Assembly (NCBI GenBank): GCA_051881415.1
Contig: JBJEPV010000203.1
Span: forward strand, 1 to 5,283
Direction of reading: 5' to 3'
Source of the DNA: Fimenecus sp051881415
Lineage (GTDB): Bacteria > Bacillota > Clostridia > Oscillospirales > Acutalibacteraceae
DNA length: 5,283 nucleotides
Of the stretch, positions 1 to 4,610 are shown piece after piece; position 1 is the stretch's first letter, and every line of letters starts with the position of its first letter. Below the pieces are notes generated by a model that did not search any database, was not told the DNA's origin, and was given only the letters and a program-made list of their open reading frames with translations. The position numbers and the translations under genes were made by a program.

Positions 1-2492
1 AAACGGTAGAACTGCCCGACACCATAACCGAAATTAAAAAATCAGCCTTTGCCGGTTGCACAAGCCTGCCGACTGTAACCATTCCCGACAGCATAAACAC
101 GATTGAAAACGGTGCGTTTGAAAACTGCACAAGCCTTGCGACCGTTGATTTCGGCAACGGCATAGAAACCATCGGCACACAGGCATTCGCCGGCTGCACA
201 AGCTTGCCGGAAGTGCTTGTGCCCGACAGTGCAAAATCTATCGGCGATTACGCTTTTAAAGATTGTAGTGCACTTACCTATGCGCAAGTGGGCAACGGCG
301 TACAGACACTCGGTGCAGAAGTATTCCAAAACTGCTTTGCGCTCCAAAAAGTCAAGCTCGGCAACAGCTTGAAAGTCATTCCGGCATACACCTTTAAAGG
401 GTTTACCCATTTAGAAACCATACAATTCGGCACGAGCTTAGAAACAATCGAAACTCAGGCTTTCGCCGACTGTACCGCATTACAGTCGCTCAGCTTCCCG
501 ACGAGTTTTAAAACGATTGCGGACGCCACACCGAACGAATCCAATGTGTTGCTTGGTGTATTTGAAAACTGCACAAATCTTACAAGCGTTGATTTCGGCA
601 ACGGCATTGAGGCTGTCGGTACACAGGCGTTCCGCGGTTGCACAAGCCTGCCGACTGTAACCGTTCCCGACAGCATAAACACGATTGGAAACGGTGCGTT
701 TGAAAACTGCGCAAGCCTTGCAAGCGTTGATTTCGGCAACGGCATTGAAACCATCGGCGCACAGGCATTCCGAAACTGCACAAAGCTCACAGAAGCAGTC
801 ATTCCCGACAGCACACAGTCCGTCGGTGACCGCGCATTTGAAAACTGCAACGCGCTGTTGCATGCCACAATCGGCAACGGTGTCACCTATCTCGGCGTTG
901 CGGCATTTCAGAATTGTCCTATGTTGGAAACGGCAACCATCGGTACGGCTGTTGACGCAATCCGCGACAAAGCGTTCAGCGGCTGTGCGCGGCTGATGTC
1001 GGTGCAAATTCCCGACAGCGCAACCTTTGTCGGCAAAAATGCTTTTGCAAACTGCACAATGCTGGCGGATGCGACTATCGGCAACGGCGTAGAACGCATC
1101 GGTGAAAACGCATTTTACAAATGCAACCGACTTCGCACCGTCACATTCGGTGACAGCGTGCAGGTCATTGAGAACGGCGCATTTTACAAATGCGAAGTTT
1201 TGGAAAGCGCGAACTTCCCGGCAAGCCTGCGTATCATCGCAAACAGCGATTCCACCGCATACGGCGCGTTTGAAGGGTGCACAAATCTTACAACTGCCAC
1301 CTTCCGCGACGGTTTAGAGGAAATCGGCTACCGTTCCTTCCGCGATTGTAAAAATCTGACCGAAGTCCTTTTGCCCGACAGCGTCAAAGTGATTCGCGGC
1401 AATGCATTCGGCAACTGCTCGGCCGTTACACAGGTAAATCTCGGTAACGGTGTGACGGAAATCGGTGATTTCGCATTTGTCAACTGCACAAATATGCAGT
1501 CTGCCGTCCTCGGCAACAGTCTGAAAACCATCGGCAACAGCGCATTCCGCAACTGCGCCGTCTTACAGGATGTCACATTCGGCGACAGCCTGACCGATAT
1601 AGGCGATTATGCATTCAGCAGTTGTAAAAAATTAACCGAAGCCGCCTTGCCGAATACCATGCGCACCATCGGTGACGGCGCGTTTGAATACTGCGAAGCC
1701 ATGACCGATGCGACACTCGGTGAAAACACAGTGTCTGTCGGCAACGGTGCGTTTAGATACTGCACCGCACTGACCAATGTGGATTTCGGCAGTGCGTTGA
1801 AATCGATTGGCGACTACGGTTTCTATAACTGCACGGCGCTTTCCGAAGTCACCTTGCCCGGTGAAATGGAATCCATCGGCAAAGAAGCCTTTTATAACTG
1901 CGGCATGACAAAAGTAACAATCCAAGACCTTACCGATTCCGCCGCAACCGCAAAATTAGAAATCGGCGAACGCGCGTTCTTCAAATGCGCCTCGCTTACA
2001 GAAGCCATTCTCGGCAATGGCGTAAAGACGCTCGGCAACGGTGCCTTTATGCAGTGCACCAACCTGCAATCCGTGCAAACAACCGCGAATTTGAAAGCCA
2101 TTGCCGCAGACGCCTTTACAAATTGCACCGCCCTGGAAGTGATGTACGGTGATGCGGATTCGTACGCACAAGCCTATGCAACCGAGCACGGGATTCCCTT
2201 TAATACCGAGCGTCCTGCGCCCGTTGACCCGGTTGATCCGGTTGACCCGGTTGATCCCGTTGACCCGGTTGACCCCGTTGATCCGGTTGATCCGGTTTCT
2301 GTGCCCGGCGATACAAACGGCGATGGGCGTGTAAATGCAACAGACGCCCGCTGGGTATTACAGGCGGCAAGCGGTGCGCGCGTATTCGATACCACCCAAA
2401 CCGCCGCGGCAGATGTCAACGGCGACGGCAAAATTACTGCCGTAGATGCCCGTTGGATTTTGCAAGCGGCAAGCGGTGCGAGAGTGCTGTAA
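1..2492 (+). CDS. BspA-like leucine-rich repeat protein with C-terminal dockerin (5' partial)
   Basis: The frame is open from the left edge (first whole codon at 3) to TAA at 2490-2492, giving 829 visible residues. No start codon or signal peptide is in view, so the gene begins upstream; the TTG at 204 lies inside the repeats and is not the start. Residues 1 to about 733 form 30 tandem repeats of about 23 residues with the pattern (V/I)xxIGxxAFxxCxxLxxVxxP/G, typical of the LRR_5/BspA family. Insertions lengthen the repeats near 520-560, 1240-1265 and 1915-1965. The array ends in a capping motif (YGDADSYAQAYATEHGIPF) common in this family. A PVD-repeat linker (740-763) and a type I dockerin (about 769-829) follow. 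BspA-like proteins are usually secreted adhesion or binding proteins; the dockerin implies anchoring to a cohesin partner. The ligand is unknown. Family assignment is confident; the adhesion role is inferred. Confidence 0.93.
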   Translation, partial: TVELPDTITEIKKSAFAGCTSLPTVTIPDSINTIENGAFENCTSLATVDFGNGIETIGTQAFAGCTSLPEVLVPDSAKSIGDYAFKDCSALTYAQVGNGVQTLGAEVFQNCFALQKVKLGNSLKVIPAYTFKGFTHLETIQFGTSLETIETQAFADCTALQSLSFPTSFKTIADATPNESNVLLGVFENCTNLTSVDFGNGIEAVGTQAFRGCTSLPTVTVPDSINTIGNGAFENCASLASVDFGNGIETIGAQAFRNCTKLTEAVIPDSTQSVGDRAFENCNALLHATIGNGVTYLGVAAFQNCPMLETATIGTAVDAIRDKAFSGCARLMSVQIPDSATFVGKNAFANCTMLADATIGNGVERIGENAFYKCNRLRTVTFGDSVQVIENGAFYKCEVLESANFPASLRIIANSDSTAYGAFEGCTNLTTATFRDGLEEIGYRSFRDCKNLTEVLLPDSVKVIRGNAFGNCSAVTQVNLGNGVTEIGDFAFVNCTNMQSAVLGNSLKTIGNSAFRNCAVLQDVTFGDSLTDIGDYAFSSCKKLTEAALPNTMRTIGDGAFEYCEAMTDATLGENTVSVGNGAFRYCTALTNVDFGSALKSIGDYGFYNCTALSEVTLPGEMESIGKEAFYNCGMTKVTIQDLTDSAATAKLEIGERAFFKCASLTEAILGNGVKTLGNGAFMQCTNLQSVQTTANLKAIAADAFTNCTALEVMYGDADSYAQAYATEHGIPFNTERPAPVDPVDPVDPVDPVDPVDPVDPVDPVSVPGDTNGDGRVNATDARWVLQAASGARVFDTTQTAAADVNGDGKITAVDARWILQAASGARVL
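54..188 (+). repeat. Intragenic duplicated LRR block, copy 1
   Basis: This 135-bp stretch matches 636-770 with 7 differences by eye, in the same frame and 582 bp (194 codons) apart. It covers about two repeats, including IPDSIN and FGNGIE. The identity is far above that of the other repeats, which points to a recent internal duplication or gene conversion. Confidence 0.85.
636..770 (+). repeat. Intragenic duplicated LRR block, copy 2
   Basis: This is the second copy of the block at 54-188 (about 95% identical). The stretch just before it, from about 561, also resembles 117 onward with lower identity, so the duplicated unit was probably larger than two repeats and has since diverged at its edges. 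Confidence 0.85.
2220..2291 (+). repeat. (PVD)8 interdomain linker, 9-bp tandem repeat
   Basis: Eight consecutive 9-bp units each encode Pro-Val-Asp, followed by a degenerate PVS unit at 2292. The valine codon is always GTT, while the proline codon alternates CCG/CCC and the aspartate codon GAC/GAT. Proline-rich acidic linkers of this type commonly separate repeat or catalytic modules from a dockerin and act as extended spacers. The repeat is a likely site of copy-number change by replication slippage. Confidence 0.95.
2307..2489 (+). other. Type I dockerin domain (within the LRR protein CDS)
   Basis: Two calcium-binding F-hand segments are present. The first starts at D (2310) and reads DTNGDGRVNATD; the second starts at D (2412) and reads DVNGDGKITAVD. 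Each has the D-x-N-x-D-G-(5x)-D ligand pattern and is followed by a nearly identical helix (ARWVLQAASGARV / ARWILQAASGARVL), so the twofold internal symmetry of a dockerin is intact. The residues at loop positions 10-11, which govern cohesin choice in clostridial dockerins, are AT and AV rather than the Ser-Thr of Clostridium thermocellum. The domain ends exactly at the protein C-terminus. The cohesin partner is not in the window. Confidence 0.93.
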
Positions 2493-2508
2493 TTTTGGAT
2501 TTGGTGTT

Positions 2509-2616
2509 GTAGGGGGCGACGACCTCGGCGCCCCATAATATAAATTAAATCTATTGTTGCGGGCGGGCGTGGAAACCCGCCCTTACAACGGGTCGTCGAG
2601 ACGCCGACCCCTACGC
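2509..2616. repeat. REPIN-like unit 1 (three hairpins)
   Basis: A left-tailed module has arms GGGGCGAC (2513-2520) and GGCGCCCC (2527-2534). Next come a perfect 7-bp hairpin GGGCGGG/CCCGCCC (2561-2567/2576-2582) with a degenerate TTAC tail, and a right-tailed module with arms GGGTCGTC (2590-2597) and GCCGACCC (2603-2610), then CTACGC. The outer modules share a mismatch at stem position 7. The first, read on the minus strand, is nearly the same as the module at 2920-2940. Confidence 0.7.
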
Positions 2617-2634
2617 ACAAATTGTAATGTGTTT

Positions 2635-2709
2635 GCGTAGGGAACGGTCTTGACCGTTCCGCAAAAACACATCAAAATCCACGGGCGGCCGGGTCGACCG
2701 CCCCTACGG
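2635..2709. repeat. REPIN-like unit 2 (head-to-head pair)
   Basis: The left-tailed module is a perfect 9-bp palindrome, GGAACGGTC (2641-2649) and GACCGTTCC (2652-2660), around TT, preceded by GCGTAG. The right-tailed module has arms GGGCGGCC (2683-2690) and GACCGCCC (2696-2703), followed by CTACGG. The 22 bp between them are A-rich. Its left tail also pairs with the right tail of the preceding unit: CCCTACGCA (2609-2617) is complementary to TGCGTAGGG (2634-2642). Confidence 0.7.
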
Positions 2710-2714
2710 TTTGT

Positions 2715-2888
2715 GATACAAATTCAATTTTATACGGTAGGGCGGGAGCTTGCTCCCGCCGTTTTGTATCTCTCTTGCAAAAAGGATTTTTACCGGTGAT
2801 TTCTGCCGCGAAAATGCTCCCATCGCGCAGAAACCATTCTTTTGAACAGAAAAGAACAACTGCGGCGGGGGCGAGCCCCCGCCCTACC
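2715..2888. repeat. REPIN-like unit 3 with nested inverted repeats
   Basis: Two inverted modules bracket about 100 bp: GGCGGGAGC/GCTCCCGCC around TT (2741-2760, left tail GGTAG) and GGCGGGGGC/GCCCCCGCC around GA (2864-2883, right tail CTACC). An extra 8-bp inverted pair, GATACAAA (2715-2722) and TTTGTATC (2763-2770), encloses the first hairpin. Inside the unit, TTCTTTT (2837-2843) pairs with AAAAGAA (2850-2856). The interior has no credible gene. Confidence 0.65.
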
Positions 2889-2919
2889 GATAAACCAATT
2901 TGCATTGTGAAAAAATTAC

Positions 2920-2992
2920 GGGGCGCCGAGTCGACGCCCCCTACGCACGCATTGCATTTTTATTTTTCAATCGAAACGGTCTTGACCGTTCC
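2920..2992. repeat. REP-like modules 8 and 9
   Basis: Module 8 has arms GGGGCGCC (2920-2927) and GACGCCCC (2933-2940), a 5-nt loop and the tail CTACGC. Module 9, GAAACGGTC (2973-2981) and GACCGTTCC (2984-2992), is a decayed relative of the hairpin at 2641-2660 with one stem mismatch and no CCTAC tail. Confidence 0.65.
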
Positions 2993-3033
2993 GTCAAATA
3001 CTGTAAAATAATCCGCTTTGCGGGCGCACAGAA

Positions 3034-3080
3034 AAATCGGACTGCATAGGAAGATGCTATACAGTCCGATTTATTTTTTA
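3034..3080. terminator. Bidirectional intrinsic terminator between convergent genes
   Basis: A perfect 11-bp stem, AAATCGGACTG (3034-3044) and CAGTCCGATTT (3062-3072), encloses a 17-nt loop that can extend by ATAG/CTAT. On the plus strand it is followed by ATTTTTT (3073-3079). On the minus strand the A-run at 3032-3036 becomes TTTTT after the stem. It lies 35 bp beyond the dnaJ stop codon and is the first canonical terminator downstream of the LRR gene. It therefore probably ends both transcripts, leaving the hairpin cluster in the 3' end of the LRR mRNA. Confidence 0.87.
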
Positions 3081-3085
3081 CCTCT

Positions 3086-3105
3086 CCGCCGTTTTGGTGC
3101 GGCGG
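3086..3105. other. Short GC-rich hairpin just after the dnaJ stop
   Basis: CCGCCG (3086-3091) pairs with CGGCGG (3100-3105) across an 8-nt loop. In the dnaJ direction no T-run follows directly, so it is not a terminator alone. It may stabilise the mRNA 3' end ahead of the terminator at 3034-3072. Confidence 0.5.
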
Positions 3106-3106
3106 T

Positions 3107-4264
3107 TTATTTTTTCTTCTTCCCGAAGAAGCCTTTTTTCTCGTCCTCATTTTTGCCGAGGTGCGCCGTTTCATTGCCGAGAGCTTTGTCAAGCTCCAAC
3201 AGCAAGCGTTTTTGCTCTTCGTTCAAATCACGCGGCACATCCACAATCACGCGCACCAACTGGTCGCCGCGTCCGCGGTTGTTGAGGCTCTGAATGCCGC
3301 GTTCGCGCATTTTAAACACATCGCCTGACTGCGTGCCGGGGTGAATGCTGTATTTCACCTTGCCGTCGAGCGTGGGCACTTCCAATTCACAGCCGAGCGC
3401 CGCCGCGGCATAGCTGATGTGCATTTCCACCCAAACATTGTAGCCGTCGCGCTCAAAAATCGGGTGCGGACGCACATTGACCGCCACGCGCAAATCGCCC
3501 GCAGGGCCGCCGTTTGCGCCCTTATTGCCCTGGCCGCGCACATTGATGACCTGTCGGTCGTCAATCCCGACGGGCAGTTTCACCTTAATCTTTGCAGGCT
3601 TGCGCACAAGCCCCGCACCGCGACATTTTTTGCAAGGATTATCAATAATCGTGCCCTTGCCGCCGCAGCGTGAACACGCCTTTTGCGTTTGAATCACGCC
3701 GAACGGGGTGCGCTGTTGCGAAGTGACCTGCCCTCTGCCGCCGCAGTCGGGGCAGGTTTTGGGCGAAGAGCCCGCCGCCGCGCCGCTGCCGTGGCATTCG
3801 TCGCAGACTTCAATTCTGCGGAATTCCACCTCACGCTCGCAACCCTTTGCCGCCTCTTCAAACGAAACGGTTACGCTCGCCTGCGCGTCACTGCCGCGTT
3901 GAGGCGCATTCGGATTGGAACTGCCGCCGAAACCGCCGAACCCACCGCCGAAAATATTGCTGAAAATGTCGCCGAGGTCAAAATCCATACCGCCAAAGCC
4001 GCCACCGTAGCCGCCCTGCCCTGCGCCGTAGTTCGGGTCCACGCCCGCGTGGCCAAAACGGTCATATTTCGCCTTCTTCTCCGCATCGGAGAGCACCTCA
4101 TAGGCTTCGTTCGCCTCTTTGAATTTTTTCTCCGCCTCTTTGTCGCCGGGGTGCAGGTCGGGGTGATACTGCTTTGCAAGCTTGCGGTATGCCTTTTTAA
4201 TTTCGTCCTCCGACGCGCTTTTGTCCACGCCGAGGACTTCGTAATAATCTCGTTTTTCTGCCAT
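3107..4264 (-). CDS. dnaJ: Chaperone DnaJ (Hsp40, type I)
   Basis: This complete 385-residue protein starts at ATG (4264-4262) behind AGGGAG (4278-4273), 8 nt upstream, and ends at TAA (3109-3107). Domains in order: a J domain (about 5-70) with the HPD motif at 34-36 that triggers DnaK ATP hydrolysis; a Gly/Phe-rich linker (about 80-114); a zinc-finger region with four CxxCxGxG motifs at Cys154, 171, 197 and 211; two C-terminal substrate-binding beta domains (about 219-360); and a short Lys-rich tail. All family hallmarks are present and the length is typical of bacterial DnaJ. DnaJ delivers unfolded clients to DnaK in the cytoplasm. It lies downstream of dnaK on the same strand, as in the Bacillota hrcA-grpE-dnaK-dnaJ order, but after a 346-bp gap that is long for operon partners. 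Confidence 0.98.
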   Translation of the reverse strand: MAEKRDYYEVLGVDKSASEDEIKKAYRKLAKQYHPDLHPGDKEAEKKFKEANEAYEVLSDAEKKAKYDRFGHAGVDPNYGAGQGGYGGGFGGMDFDLGDIFSNIFGGGFGGFGGSSNPNAPQRGSDAQASVTVSFEEAAKGCEREVEFRRIEVCDECHGSGAAAGSSPKTCPDCGGRGQVTSQQRTPFGVIQTQKACSRCGGKGTIIDNPCKKCRGAGLVRKPAKIKVKLPVGIDDRQVINVRGQGNKGANGGPAGDLRVAVNVRPHPIFERDGYNVWVEMHISYAAAALGCELEVPTLDGKVKYSIHPGTQSGDVFKMRERGIQSLNNRGRGDQLVRVIVDVPRDLNEEQKRLLLELDKALGNETAHLGKNEDEKKGFFGKKKK

Positions 4265-4272
4265 ATAAGTAA

Positions 4273-4278
4273 CTCCCT
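4273..4278 (-). promoter_or_regulatory. Ribosome binding site of dnaJ
   Basis: On the minus strand AGGGAG sits 8 nt before the ATG and supports that start. It lies outside the putative inserted element, so translation initiation of dnaJ would be unaffected by the insertion. Confidence 0.8.
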
Positions 4279-4316
4279 ATAATCGGGTTAAGGTGAGGAG
4301 AGTTGAATACAATATG

Positions 4317-4432
4317 CCGAAAATTTGATATTACGGCGTATTTTCACTTTTTCACCGTTGTCGGGTGTCAGCCCGACTGCCGCTTCAAAAGCAAAAATCC
4401 ATCCGTACTCTCTGCATTTTCGGTGCAGAGCA
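4317..4432. other. 116-bp interior segment of the putative element with two small hairpins
   Basis: This stretch separates the left terminal repeat from the long inverted repeat, with no counterpart on the right side. It contains GTCGGG/CCCGAC (4360-4365/4372-4377) and CTCTGCA/TGCAGAG (4410-4416/4424-4430). No gene or convincing promoter was found. It may be an insertion into one arm of an originally symmetric element. Confidence 0.5.
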
Positions 4433-4538
4433 GTTTAAAACGAGTAGATTTTCGTTTGAACAAGACATAAAATCGCTGCCATACTGCCGTATGGCGAGAT
4501 TTTTAACGCAGTTCAAGCGGAAATACACCGTTTTAAAC
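4433..4538. repeat. 106-bp long imperfect inverted repeat (cruciform/hairpin)
   Basis: The outer arms GTTTAAAACG (4433-4442) and CGTTTTAAAC (4529-4538) are perfect. Inside them TTTGAAC (4455-4461) faces GTTCAAG (4511-4517) with one G-T wobble, AAAATC (4469-4474) faces GATTTT (4498-4503), and the apex is a 7-bp stem GCCATAC/GTATGGC around TGCC (4478-4495). The apex with GATTTTT (4498-4504) resembles an intrinsic terminator on the plus strand and more weakly on the minus strand. Several differences between the arms are G-U compatible in plus-strand RNA. The repeat abuts the right terminal repeat of the putative MITE exactly at 4538/4539. Confidence 0.7.
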
Positions 4539-4567
4539 CATATCGGGTTCGACTTTCCTCACCTTAC

Positions 4568-4597
4568 GGCAGGACACGCCCGCAAGTGTGCCCTGCC
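4568..4597. other. Stem-loop directly downstream of the dnaK stop
   Basis: GGCAGGACAC (4568-4577) pairs with GTGCCCTGCC (4588-4597) over a 10-nt loop. In dnaK mRNA the stem is complete, with one G-U wobble. In the dnaK direction it is followed by GTAAGG and not by a T-run, so it is not a canonical terminator. It could be a stabilising or processing hairpin between dnaK and dnaJ. The TTTT at 4598-4601 lies on the other strand's downstream side. Confidence 0.6.
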
Positions 4598-4610
4598 TTT
4601 TCAAATTGCT

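Larger units (their letters stand above)
2509..2992. repeat. Cluster of nine REP/REPIN-like palindromic modules
   Basis: The 614-bp spacer between the convergent genes has no credible gene. It holds nine GC-rich hairpins of about 20-24 bp: 2513-2534, 2561-2582, 2590-2610, 2641-2660, 2683-2703, 2741-2760, 2864-2883, 2920-2940 and 2973-2992. Most carry a CCTAC tail on one side, seen as GTAGG when inverted: left tails at 2509, 2635 and 2736, right tails at 2611, 2704, 2884 and 2941. The orientations largely alternate, forming head-to-head pairs like REPINs. Beyond the tail there is often an AT-rich stretch containing AAATT or AATTG. Only 2752-2863, inside one pair, is not obviously made of modules. 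Family membership is inferred from the shared architecture, not from a database match. Confidence 0.75.
4289..4566. mobile_element. Putative MITE with 28-bp imperfect terminal inverted repeats
   Basis: The left end (4289-4316) begins TAAGGTGAGGA. The right end (4539-4566), read on the minus strand, begins with the same 11 bases; over 28 positions the ends match at 23. The 278-bp segment fills most of the dnaK-dnaJ gap and contains no credible gene. Both ends carry TA outermost, so the element can be read as AGGTGAGG...CCTCACCT flanked by a TA duplication, as for IS630/mariner-type MITEs. Removing it with one TA would leave a dnaK-dnaJ spacing of about 70 bp, a normal operon distance. The inverted repeat is seen directly; mobility and the transposase family are inferred. 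The alternative is a native regulatory region with extensive symmetry. Confidence 0.6.

Noticed and set aside
2493..2534. Terminator immediately after the LRR gene
   Set aside because: The first hairpin (2513-2534) is not followed by a T-run and belongs to the palindrome family. The first canonical terminator is at 3034-3080.
2174..2620. A 148-codon minus-strand open frame containing a Gly-Ser-Thr repeat
   Set aside because: The Gly-Ser-Thr repeat is the reverse reading of the PVD linker. The frame crosses the dockerin and two palindromes, so it is a shadow of the real gene.
2509..2992. CRISPR array
   Set aside because: The repeats are not identical, alternate in orientation, and have irregular spacing without unique spacers of constant length.
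2775..3011. Possible small protein of 78 codons in the convergent spacer
   Set aside because: Its codons run through palindromic modules 7 to 9, there is no convincing ribosome binding site, and the product is low-quality sequence read through hairpins.
3683..4282. A 199-codon plus-strand open frame antisense to dnaJ
   Set aside because: It fully overlaps the J domain, Gly/Phe and zinc-finger coding region of a clear dnaJ. Its Arg/Ala-rich content is that expected of an antisense frame.
4265..4610. CIRCE operator (HrcA site) or sigma-A promoter for dnaJ
   Set aside because: No TTAGCACTC-N9-GAGTGCTAA-like sequence is present. Candidate -10 boxes such as TAATAT on the minus strand lack a matching -35 box at normal spacing.
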